Of a DNA stretch of 64,000 bases, positions 48,629-56,237 are shown piece after piece. This stretch comes from Shimia sp047124445 (lineage in GTDB: Bacteria > Pseudomonadota > Alphaproteobacteria > Rhodobacterales > Rhodobacteraceae). The notes beneath the pieces are model-generated. The model had not been told where the DNA came from. It made no database searches and saw only the letters and a list, made by a program, of their open reading frames with translations. A program made the translations under genes and the position numbers. Numbering within the stretch: the stretch's first letter is position 1; every line of letters starts with the position of its first letter. The stretch spans positions 3,534,001-3,598,000 of the forward strand of contig NZ_CP138921.1 in assembly GCF_047124445.1 (NCBI RefSeq), read 5' to 3'.

Positions 48629-49576
48629 ATGAAGCACCTACTCGCAGCTGTGGCTCTGATGGCCGCAACCCCCGCCATGGCGGCGGACAAGATGACCCTT
48701 CTGCTGGATTGGTTCATCAACCCTGACCACGGCCCGATCATCGTGGCCGCAGAAAACGGCTACTTCGAAGAAGTTGGCCTTGAGGTCGAGATTGTGCCTC
48801 CTGCCGATCCGTCCATGCCACCGCGCCTTGTGGCCGCTGGTCAAGCCGATCTGGCGGTGTCTTACCAGCCGCAACTGCACCTGCAGATCCACGAAGGCCT
48901 GCCGCTGAAGCGTGTGGGCACGCTGGTGGCGACCCCGCTGAACTGCTTGCTGGTTTTGGAAGACGGTCCCATCAAGACCCCTGCGGATCTGAAGGGTAAG
49001 AAAGTTGGTTTCTCCGTGGCGGGTGTGGAAGAAGCCGTGCTGGGCGCTGTGCTGGGCAAATATGGCGTCTCCACCGACGACATCGAGCTGGTGAATGTGA
49101 ACTTCTCCCTGTCCCCATCGCTGATGTCCGGTCAGGTGGATGCCGTGATTGGCGCGTATCGCAACTTCGAGCTGAACCAGATGGACATCGAAGGCCGTCC
49201 GGGCACCTGCTTCTACATCGAAGAAGAGGGCGTGCCATCTTATGACGAGCTGATCTATGTGGCCAACCCAGACACCATGGATGCGGACAAAGTCGCGCGT
49301 TTCATGGCGGCGACCGAGAAAGCGACCCAGTACATCGTGAACAACCCGCAAAAGAGCTGGGAAATCTTCGCTGGCACTTCCGTAGAGCTGCAGGATGAGT
49401 TGAACGAGCGCGCATGGGCCGACACGCTGCCACGCTTTGCCCTGCGTCCAGCAGGCTATGACGCCGGTCGTTACGTGCGCTTTGAGCAGTTCCTCAAAGA
49501 CAGCGGTATGATCCCGTCGATCAACCCGGTTGAGGCGATCACCATTGACGTGACCGCCCCGGCGATGAGCCAATAA
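48629..49576 (+). CDS. thiY: periplasmic pyrimidine-precursor binding protein, ThiY-like
   Basis: A 315-residue binding protein of the NMT1/THI5-like fold. The signal peptide is 1-19 (ending AMAAD), then 'MTLLLDWFINPDHGPIIVAAENGYFEEVGLEVEIVPPADPS', 'GQADLAVSYQPQLHL' and 'LVNVNFSLSPSLMSGQVDAVIGAYRNFE'. In ThiXYZ systems the protein binds N-formyl-aminomethylpyrimidine for salvage. GAGAGGAAA precedes ATG 48629. It overlaps tenA by one base (TAATG), linking uptake with pyrimidine deamination. Confidence 0.88.
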   Translation: MKHLLAAVALMAATPAMAADKMTLLLDWFINPDHGPIIVAAENGYFEEVGLEVEIVPPADPSMPPRLVAAGQADLAVSYQPQLHLQIHEGLPLKRVGTLVATPLNCLLVLEDGPIKTPADLKGKKVGFSVAGVEEAVLGAVLGKYGVSTDDIELVNVNFSLSPSLMSGQVDAVIGAYRNFELNQMDIEGRPGTCFYIEEEGVPSYDELIYVANPDTMDADKVARFMAATEKATQYIVNNPQKSWEIFAGTSVELQDELNERAWADTLPRFALRPAGYDAGRYVRFEQFLKDSGMIPSINPVEAITIDVTAPAMSQ

Positions 49577-50256
49577 TGAGCGCGCAAACCTACGGCCGTG
49601 CCTTTGCGCTGATGCGTGAGGCGGCAGGCGAGGCATGGCGGGCGTACACCCGCCATGCCTTTGTCGAAGGGCTGCGCGATGGCTCGCTGCCGCGGGAGGC
49701 GTTTCTGCATTACCTGCGGCAGGACTATGTGTTCCTGATCCACTTCTCCCGCGCCTGGGCGCTGGCGGTGGTGAAATCGGAAACCCATGAGGAAATGCTC
49801 GGCGCGGTTGCCACTGTGAACGCTCTGGTGGCGGAAGAAATGCAGCTGCATGTCGGTATCTGCGAGGCCGCAGGTATTCCGCAGGAAGAGCTGTTTGCCA
49901 CACCGGAGCGGGCGGAAAACCTGGCTTACACACGCTATGTGCTGGAGGCGGGCTATTCCGGCGATCTGCTTGATCTGCTGGCGGCGCTGGCACCCTGCGT
50001 GATGGGTTATGGTGAGATTGGCGCGCGGTTGGGCGTTGAGAAAACCTCTGACACCTACGCCGATTGGATCAACACCTATGCGGGCGAAGGCTATCAGGGC
50101 GACTGTGTGGCCGTGGGGCAGCTGCTTGATGGCGCGTTGGAACGTCGCCTTGGCAAGGACTTTGAAAACAGCCCGCGTTTTGCCGCGCTCTGTGACAAGT
50201 TCCGTATGGCGACCGAACTGGAAGTGAACTTTTGGCAGATGGGCCTGACCCCATGA
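49576..50256 (+). CDS. tenA: TenA-family aminopyrimidine aminohydrolase (thiaminase II)
   Basis: A 226-residue TenA. Motifs are 'FLHYLRQDYVFLIHFSRAWALA' near 43-64, and the catalytic Cys141 in 'LAPCVMGYGEIGARLG'. It hydrolyses aminomethylpyrimidine, a thiamine breakdown product, to hydroxymethylpyrimidine for ThiD. Its place inside a thi transport cluster supports salvage rather than thiamine destruction. The stop overlaps the ATPase gene start as ATGA. Confidence 0.95.
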   Translation: MSAQTYGRAFALMREAAGEAWRAYTRHAFVEGLRDGSLPREAFLHYLRQDYVFLIHFSRAWALAVVKSETHEEMLGAVATVNALVAEEMQLHVGICEAAGIPQEELFATPERAENLAYTRYVLEAGYSGDLLDLLAALAPCVMGYGEIGARLGVEKTSDTYADWINTYAGEGYQGDCVAVGQLLDGALERRLGKDFENSPRFAALCDKFRMATELEVNFWQMGLTP

Positions 50257-50981
50257 CAAAAACGCCCGGCATCACCCTTGAAGGGCAGGCCTTAATTGAG
50301 GGGCGGCAGCTGTTTGCGCCGCTCACACTGTCCTTGGATGCCGGGCGCTGGACCTGCCTGTTGGGCGGGTCGGGCGTGGGGAAAACCACGGTTTTGCGGC
50401 TGATGGCGGATTTGCCAACAGGCGCGAGTTTTGACGGAAAGATTACGGCCACAGACGGCGCGCCGGTGGCCGACCGCATTGCCTATATGGCGCAGGATGA
50501 CCTCTTGCTGCCTTGGGCTACGGTGGAGAAAAACATTTCTTTGGGCGCGCGGTTGCGCGGGCAAAAGGCGGATGCGGCGCGGATGGCGCAGTTGCTGGAG
50601 CGCTGTGGCCTGCAAGCCCATCGGGGCAAGAAACCCAGTGAACTCTCCGGCGGGCAACGTCAGCGCGTGGCACTGGCGCGTACGCTGATGGAAGACAAGC
50701 CCATCATCCTGCTGGACGAGCCATTTTCGGCGCTGGATGCGCAAACGCGCGCGGCGATGCAGGATTTGGCGGTCGAGCTTTTGGATGGGCGTACGGTGAT
50801 GGTCGTAACCCATGATCCGGGCGAAGCGGCACGGCTGGGCCACGCGATCCATGTGATGACCTCCGCAGGTTTGACAGCGGTGGCCCCACCGAAAGCTGAG
50901 GTGCCACGGGCGGTAGAAGCACTTGAAACACTGACCTGCCAGTCAGACCTGCTGAAACTTCTGATGGGGCAAACGGCATGA
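50253..50981 (+). CDS. thiZ: ABC transporter ATP-binding subunit, ThiZ-like
   Basis: A 242-residue ABC ATPase with Walker A 'LLGGSGVGKTTVLR' near 41, signature 'LSGGQRQRVALARTL' and Walker B 'PIILLDEPFSALDA'. ATG 50253 overlaps the tenA stop by 4 bp; an upstream TTG in the same frame is unlikely. It energises uptake of the pyrimidine bound by the ThiY-like protein, together with the permease that follows with another 4-bp overlap. Confidence 0.92.
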   Translation: MTKTPGITLEGQALIEGRQLFAPLTLSLDAGRWTCLLGGSGVGKTTVLRLMADLPTGASFDGKITATDGAPVADRIAYMAQDDLLLPWATVEKNISLGARLRGQKADAARMAQLLERCGLQAHRGKKPSELSGGQRQRVALARTLMEDKPIILLDEPFSALDAQTRAAMQDLAVELLDGRTVMVVTHDPGEAARLGHAIHVMTSAGLTAVAPPKAEVPRAVEALETLTCQSDLLKLLMGQTA

Positions 50982-51712
50982 AGGTATTCCCAGCCGTTGC
51001 GGCCACGCTCTTTGCACTCACAGTTTGGCAGGTGATTGTCTCCCTGACCGACTTGCCGCGGTTCATTTTGCCGGGACCGGCGTTGGTGGCAGAAACTTGG
51101 TGGACCAACCGCTGGGTGATTGCCGAACACACGCTGGTCACGGCCAAAGAGGTCATCATCGGCCTTGCCATTGGCACGGCGCTGGGCATCGTCACGGCTT
51201 TGCAACTCGCCACATCAAAAACTGCACGCATGTTGGTGCAGCCGATCTTGGTCTTCACTCAAGCGCTGCCGGTGTTTGCCTTGGCACCCATTCTGACCCT
51301 CTGGATGGGCTTTGGCCTGTGGTCCAAGATCGCCATGGCGGTGCTGATCATCTATTTCCCGGTGACCTCGGCCTTCTTTGATGGCCTCATGCGCACACCG
51401 CCCGGCTATCTGGATCTGGCGAAAACCATGCAGGCCAGCCCCAGCCGGATCTTGTGGCACATTCGCGTACCTGCAGCCTTGCCCAATCTTGGGGCAGGGG
51501 TGCGGCTGGCAGCGGTTTATGCGCCTATTGGCGCTGTGATCGGCGAGTGGGTCGGGGCGTCCCAAGGCCTTGGCTACCTGATGCTGCTCGCCAATGGGCG
51601 TGCCAAAACCGACCTGATGTTTGCCGCCATGCTGACCCTCGGCGTGCTCTCGGTGTTGCTCTATGTGATGGTTGCCAAACTTACCCGTCGATTGGGGGAT
51701 CGGGAGGCCTGA
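50978..51712 (+). CDS. thiX: ABC transporter permease, ThiX-like
   Basis: A 244-residue permease of the SsuC/TauC/ThiX type with about six hydrophobic segments. The coupling motif is 'YLDLAKTMQASPSRILWHIRVPAALPNLGAGVRLA' around 143-177. It ends the thi operon ahead of a hairpin terminator. Context with ThiY, ThiZ and TenA suggests pyrimidine-precursor import. Confidence 0.92.
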   Translation: MKVFPAVAATLFALTVWQVIVSLTDLPRFILPGPALVAETWWTNRWVIAEHTLVTAKEVIIGLAIGTALGIVTALQLATSKTARMLVQPILVFTQALPVFALAPILTLWMGFGLWSKIAMAVLIIYFPVTSAFFDGLMRTPPGYLDLAKTMQASPSRILWHIRVPAALPNLGAGVRLAAVYAPIGAVIGEWVGASQGLGYLMLLANGRAKTDLMFAAMLTLGVLSVLLYVMVAKLTRRLGDREA

Positions 51713-51733
51713 TCTGACGGGGTGCGGGTTCAA

Positions 51734-51757
51734 ACCCAAAGCGGTTTGGGTGGTTTT
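51734..51757 (+). terminator. terminator of the thi operon
   Basis: ACCCAAA and TTTGGGT pair perfectly around GCGG, 21 bp after the thiX stop, followed by GGTTTTC. The rest of 51758-51887 is the probable promoter region of the kinase gene; no gene is seen there. Confidence 0.65.
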
Positions 51758-51887
51758 CAGATAATTTGCAACAAAATCGGATATTCTCGACTGAATTGCT
51801 CCGGAAAGGGTGTGTCTTAAGACTACTTTAACCACCTGCTGGCACTGATTTTCCGGTAGATTATTTGAGTTGTAGATAGACCGCAGC

Positions 51888-53723
51888 ATGTCGAATTTGC
51901 GTATCACACGACGGTATCTCCGCTGGCGAAGCGGCATCGCGCTGAGCATTGTGCTCGCGGCCGCAATCGCAGCTATGTGGGTGGCGCTTATGGGGCGCGA
52001 TACGGTGGCGACACGCAACCAGAACACAGCATCTATGGATACGCTTCTGCTATCACTGTCGGAAATGTCGATGGCGTTTCAGGAATTGCGGATGTCGCCA
52101 GCGTCACAACGCGGGGTGAACTCGCGCGCGCATGTGCGGCGCGCATCACACGCGGCGGAAGAGGCTGCCGAGCGGATTTCGCAGGAGAAAACCCTCAAGA
52201 CCTTCTCGCCAGAAGGGCAGAGCATCTTGCGGCGGGACGCGATGAACCCGCTCTTAGAGCTTGAGGACGTGCTTTTCCTAGCGGACGTGGCGGTGGATCC
52301 CCGTCAGAACATGACCGACGTCGCCCGCGCGGCAGGCATGGCTGGCGATCTGGCGATGCGTCTTTTGCCGATCTTCAACCGGATCAAACAGGCCGAACTG
52401 GCCGCCGCACAAGACGCAGCAGACAAGCAGGTCACCTACGGGATTTTTGCGCTGGCGATCACGCTTCTGGGGGCGGGACTGGCGGCACGATTTGTGCACA
52501 TCCCGATGGAGCGTTACGTGATCCGGGCGCAGTCCGAGATCGAGCGCAACCGGCGTAAGGCCGAGGCGGCCTCTGAGGCCAAATCCATGTTCCTGGCCAC
52601 AATGAGCCATGAAATCCGTACCCCGCTGAACGGCGTTTTGGGATTGGCGGATGTGCTCAAGGACACACGGCTTGAGCCGGAGCAAAAGCGCATGCTGTCT
52701 ATGATCCAGAGCAGCGGGCAGGCGCTGTTGCAACTGATCAACGACGTACTTGATCTGGCCAAAATTGAGGCCGGTAAGGTTGAACTGAAGTTTGAAGCCT
52801 TTGACGTGCAGGCTCTGTGTCAGGAGACCGCCGAACTGTTTTCCGGTCAGGCTGCCAAGAATGGCGTGGCGCTGACGGTGCATGCGGCCCCAAGCGAGAC
52901 GGGGTGGTTTGTGCACAGCGCGCCGCAGGCGTTGCGGCAGGTGTTGGCCAATCTTGTGGGCAACGCGGTGAAGTTCACTGAGCAGGGCAATATTGAGCTG
53001 CATCTGGAAGATGTCGCGCCACACAACGGCGAAGAACGCCGCTTGCGGATTGTGGTCAAAGACGATGGCATCGGCATCGCGCCGGGCGCTCTGGAGCGGA
53101 TTTTTGATCAGTTTGAGCAAGCCGATTCCAGTACCACCACGCAGTTTGGCGGCACTGGGCTGGGCCTGTCGATTGTGCAGCGTATGAGCGAGGCACTGGG
53201 CGGGCAGATCACAGCGGAAAGCGTGCTGGGCGAAGGCTCGGAGTTCATTCTGGAACTGCCGGTGGGCAACGCCGTAGCAGTGACTGCGGAGCCTGCGCCT
53301 TCTGAAGCGATGCAGTTTGGCAAACGGGTGCTGGTGGCGGATGACAACCGCGTCAATCAGGTGGTGGCGCGTAAGATTTTGGAGAATCTGGGCTGCGAGG
53401 TGCTCTCTGCTTCCAATGGGCTGGAGGCGGTGGACAAGGCCGCGATTTGTGAGCCCGACCTGATTTTGATGGATGTGCGTATGCCGATGATGGACGGCTT
53501 GCAGGCGACCCGCGCCATTCGGGCTGACACGCGGCATAAGGCCGCCACGGTGCCAATTGTAGGTCTGTCCGCAAATGCGCAGGCGGAACATCGGGACGAA
53601 GCGGTGGCCGCCGGCATGTCTGGCTATGTTGAAAAGCCCGTCACGCGCAATGCGCTGAAGGCAGAGCTGTTGCGGCATTGGCCATCTGAGACTGAGACAC
53701 AGGAGGATGGCGCATGCGCCTGA
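51888..53723 (+). CDS. hybrid sensor histidine kinase with receiver domain
   Basis: A 611-residue protein with TM1 at 17-36, a mainly helical periplasmic region (37-180), TM2 at 183-204, and the HisKA H-box 'FLATMSHEIRTPLNGVLGLAD' with H241. The HATPase domain has 'LVGNAVKFTEQGNIEL', 'DDGIGIAPG' and 'GGTGLGLSIVQRMSEALGG', and the C-terminal receiver has D529 in 'LILMDVRMPMMDG' and lysine in 'VEKPVTRNAL'. It would pass phosphate to an Hpt or response regulator not encoded here. It overlaps the following binding-protein gene by 10 bp, which suggests that the binding protein takes part in sensing. Confidence 0.93.
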   Translation: MSNLRITRRYLRWRSGIALSIVLAAAIAAMWVALMGRDTVATRNQNTASMDTLLLSLSEMSMAFQELRMSPASQRGVNSRAHVRRASHAAEEAAERISQEKTLKTFSPEGQSILRRDAMNPLLELEDVLFLADVAVDPRQNMTDVARAAGMAGDLAMRLLPIFNRIKQAELAAAQDAADKQVTYGIFALAITLLGAGLAARFVHIPMERYVIRAQSEIERNRRKAEAASEAKSMFLATMSHEIRTPLNGVLGLADVLKDTRLEPEQKRMLSMIQSSGQALLQLINDVLDLAKIEAGKVELKFEAFDVQALCQETAELFSGQAAKNGVALTVHAAPSETGWFVHSAPQALRQVLANLVGNAVKFTEQGNIELHLEDVAPHNGEERRLRIVVKDDGIGIAPGALERIFDQFEQADSSTTTQFGGTGLGLSIVQRMSEALGGQITAESVLGEGSEFILELPVGNAVAVTAEPAPSEAMQFGKRVLVADDNRVNQVVARKILENLGCEVLSASNGLEAVDKAAICEPDLILMDVRMPMMDGLQATRAIRADTRHKAATVPIVGLSANAQAEHRDEAVAAGMSGYVEKPVTRNALKAELLRHWPSETETQEDGACA

Positions 53724-54793
53724 AGGATTTTGCACTGGCGTCGGCGACGGCGGCTGCCTTTTGTGTGCCGGTGCACGCAGGTGAAGATGCGGTGTGGTTC
53801 TATGCCTGGAACAACACCATCCCGCAGGAGGTGGTGCAGGAGTTTGGCGAGCGCCATGGCATCAATGTTGTGGTCGACACCTTTATGGTGGCCGATGAGG
53901 CCGAGGCCCGTCTCGCCGCCGGTGGCACCGAATATGACCTGGCGGTTGTGCCGGTGGAGGTCATGCCGCGTTTGGTGAGCATTGACGCGCTGCGTCCCTT
54001 TGATGCCCGGGTTCGCGAGCAGTTGAATGGCAGCCATCCGCAGTTGATGGAAAAGCTCGAAGAAGCCGTGCCGATGGCCAGCGAATATGCGGTGCCGTTT
54101 CTGTGGGGCACCACCGGCGTGATGGTGGACATTGACGACGTGTTGGAACGGGTGCCGGAAACGGCGCTCAACGGCTGGGATCTGGTGTTTGATCCGAAGT
54201 ATGCGTCGGAGTTGGCAGATTGCGGGATCACCATTGTCGATGCGGTGCAGGAAGTGGTGGCAATTGCGCTCAACTATCTGGGCCGTGATCCAAACTCGAT
54301 GGCCGAAGAAGATCTGGACGCGGCCTTTGAGTTGCTCGCAGGCATCATGCCTTACGTGAACACCATAGACGGCAGCCAGCAGGAACAGATTTTGCAGAAT
54401 GAAGCCTGCGTGGCCCTGACCTGGAGCAGCGACGCGCTAGCGCCGCAGTCTTTGCTAGGACGTAATGAGGTGCGGTATTTTGTGCCCGAAGAGGGCACCG
54501 TGCTGTGGGCGGATGTGATGGTGTTTCCAGGTGACACAGGCCATCCGGAGCACAGCCACCAATTGCTGCGCTATATGAACGAGCCGGAGGTGCTGGCCAA
54601 AGTCTCGCAGTTCTCCCTCGCCTTGACCGATATTCCGGTGTCCCACGAGGCATTGGCGGATCTGGATCGGGAGATATTGGAGCAGGTGGCGCCCAAAGAC
54701 CGGCGAGAGAAGCTGTTTATGCTGACGCCGCGCTCTGGGTCAGAAAAACGCATTCTAGACCGGCGTTGGCGCCGGATGCAGTTGGGGTTGTGA
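53714..54793 (+). CDS. periplasmic solute-binding protein (PotD-like) coupled to the hybrid kinase
   Basis: A 359-residue exported protein with a signal peptide (1-22, ending PVHAG). It has polyamine/spermidine-type binding-protein features: 'VWFYAWNNTIPQEVVQEFGERHGINVVVDTFM', 'GGTEYDLAVVPVEVMPRL' and 'YAVPFLWGTTGVMVDIDDV'. No transporter genes accompany it. The gene start lies inside the end of the hybrid kinase gene, the same arrangement as at 23879. An accessory sensor role is the most economical reading; the ligand may be a polyamine or an unrelated small molecule. Confidence 0.87.
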   Translation: MRLKDFALASATAAAFCVPVHAGEDAVWFYAWNNTIPQEVVQEFGERHGINVVVDTFMVADEAEARLAAGGTEYDLAVVPVEVMPRLVSIDALRPFDARVREQLNGSHPQLMEKLEEAVPMASEYAVPFLWGTTGVMVDIDDVLERVPETALNGWDLVFDPKYASELADCGITIVDAVQEVVAIALNYLGRDPNSMAEEDLDAAFELLAGIMPYVNTIDGSQQEQILQNEACVALTWSSDALAPQSLLGRNEVRYFVPEEGTVLWADVMVFPGDTGHPEHSHQLLRYMNEPEVLAKVSQFSLALTDIPVSHEALADLDREILEQVAPKDRREKLFMLTPRSGSEKRILDRRWRRMQLGL

Positions 54794-54816
54794 TCTGAGA
54801 TGTCGCTTCGGGTGGG

Positions 54817-55617
54817 TCAGTAAGAGACCGGCCCGTCCGCCTTGTTGAGCATCACGCCAAGGATGGGTTTCACCTCTGACAGGATTTGCTCGACCTTGGT
54901 GATGTCCTCGGCGGTGGAAATGCCGCCGCCTGCGACCACAAGCACGGCGTCAACATTGGGCAGGAAGCCGAGCACGTCGTCAAACTCCAGCGCCGGTGGC
55001 ATGTCAAACAGCATCAAATCGGGGCAGAGCGCTTCTTCCAGTTCTTCCAGCACTTCGGCCGCGATGTCGTTTTGGAACAGTTCTGCCGAGTTCTCGCTGG
55101 AGCTGTCGTTGAGGGCCACGGCGAGGTTCGGCTGCACCCGTTGCAGGAAGTTCTCCGGCGCGATCACACCGCTCAGGTAATCGGCCATGCTGTCTTTGGC
55201 GGAGAGGCCCAAAGTTTCGGCCAGGCTTGGGGAGCGCAGGTCCATATCCAGCAACACGGTGCGCACGGATTCAAGGCGTGAAAAGGCCATGGCCAAGTTG
55301 GTGGTGACAAAGCTGCTGCCACAGCCTCGGGTTGGCGCGGTCACGGCGACCCGGCTCCAGCCATGTTCGTTGAGCGCTTGCAACAGACGGGTGCGCAACA
55401 TGTCAAAGGCCGCATGGGCCGGATGGCTGCGGGTGGCGCTTACGATGAAGTTTTTCTCCAGAACCGCATCCTTGAGCTCGGCCACAGTTAGCCCTTCCCA
55501 GAACACATCCGGGTCATGCACCACAGGCAGCCGCGCCTCTTCAAAAGATGCGTCGCTTGATGCCTCGGTGGCCTCCTCTTTGGGGAGGTCGCTCTCGTGG
55601 GTCTGGTCTGTGCTCAT
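54817..55617 (-). CDS. CpsD/CapB-like (MinD-type) P-loop protein with altered Walker A
   Basis: A 266-residue cytoplasmic protein similar to the kinase half of polysaccharide co-polymerases. 'EAFDML'-type region 'AHAAFDMLRTRLLQAL' at 67-82 precedes a P-loop 'TAPTRGCGSSFVTTNLA' (93-109), Walker A' 'VLLDMDLRSPSL' (121-132) and Walker B 'DLMLFDMPP'. The Walker A lysine is replaced by serine (S101), so ATP hydrolysis or tyrosine-kinase activity is doubtful. The C-terminus is not a tyrosine cluster but ends GPVSY. It is last in a surface-polysaccharide cluster and convergent with the binding-protein gene. ATG 55617 (MSTDQTHESD) is the natural start. Confidence 0.8.
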   Translation of the reverse strand: MSTDQTHESDLPKEEATEASSDASFEEARLPVVHDPDVFWEGLTVAELKDAVLEKNFIVSATRSHPAHAAFDMLRTRLLQALNEHGWSRVAVTAPTRGCGSSFVTTNLAMAFSRLESVRTVLLDMDLRSPSLAETLGLSAKDSMADYLSGVIAPENFLQRVQPNLAVALNDSSSENSAELFQNDIAAEVLEELEEALCPDLMLFDMPPALEFDDVLGFLPNVDAVLVVAGGGISTAEDITKVEQILSEVKPILGVMLNKADGPVSY

Positions 55618-55708
55618 GGCGCGTGAATCCGCTCTGTTTGAGGCAAAACTATCAGGGCAATGCGGACAAAAGAAAGGCACCATTGCGGAGATAGGGGGAC
55701 GTGTAGGG

Positions 55709-56236
55709 TTAGACGGCGGTCCAGCGGGCGATGGTGTCGGCGATGTCTGCGGCCACTTGTGCGCGCGCTTGGTGGTCCGCATCGGCGTAGAAGGCATGGG
55801 CTGCGCTGGGCAACAGGGTGGCGGTGGTGGGCACGGTGGTCAGCCAAGCCTCGGAAGGGCGACCGGGGTCGTCGCCACCAAAATAGACCTGTGTTGGGAT
55901 CGGCAGAGCGCTCTCGTCCCGCAACCGCGTGGAAGAGACACAGATCAAGCCGGACAGCGGCGCGCCCGCTAGCACGGCTTTCCAGAGTGCCGTACCGCCG
56001 GCGCTGTAGCCAAGACTAATGAGAGCGGGCTGGTCAGCCATCATGTCGCAAAGTCTGCGCACCGCCCGCGCCATGCCCTCTTCCTGAAACAGATGATGGT
56101 GCAGGGCCTCGCCGCTGAGGGTCGGTTGATCACAAAGCCCGGCCAGGGAGAGGCGTTCGACGCCCGACAAACCCGCGCTCAGGCACAGATTTTCATCGGG
56201 CGCACCGTGAATGTCGGTGACAACGAGTAGCCGCAC
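55709..56236 (-). CDS. small alpha/beta-hydrolase
   Basis: A 175-residue alpha/beta-hydrolase fold protein. The nucleophile elbow is 'SLGYSAGGTALWK', the acid region is 'QVYFGGDDPGRPSE', and the catalytic histidine lies in 'PSAAHAFYAD'. GTG 56236 starts 1 bp after the upstream stop; an ATG at 56266 overlapping the upstream gene is possible. It resembles dienelactone-hydrolase-like or esterase-like proteins without a lid. It belongs to the minus-strand sugar cluster, perhaps removing an ester decoration. The substrate is unknown. Confidence 0.75.
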   Translation of the reverse strand: MRLLVVTDIHGAPDENLCLSAGLSGVERLSLAGLCDQPTLSGEALHHHLFQEEGMARAVRRLCDMMADQPALISLGYSAGGTALWKAVLAGAPLSGLICVSSTRLRDESALPIPTQVYFGGDDPGRPSEAWLTTVPTTATLLPSAAHAFYADADHQARAQVAADIADTIARWTAV

Positions 56237-56237
56237 A

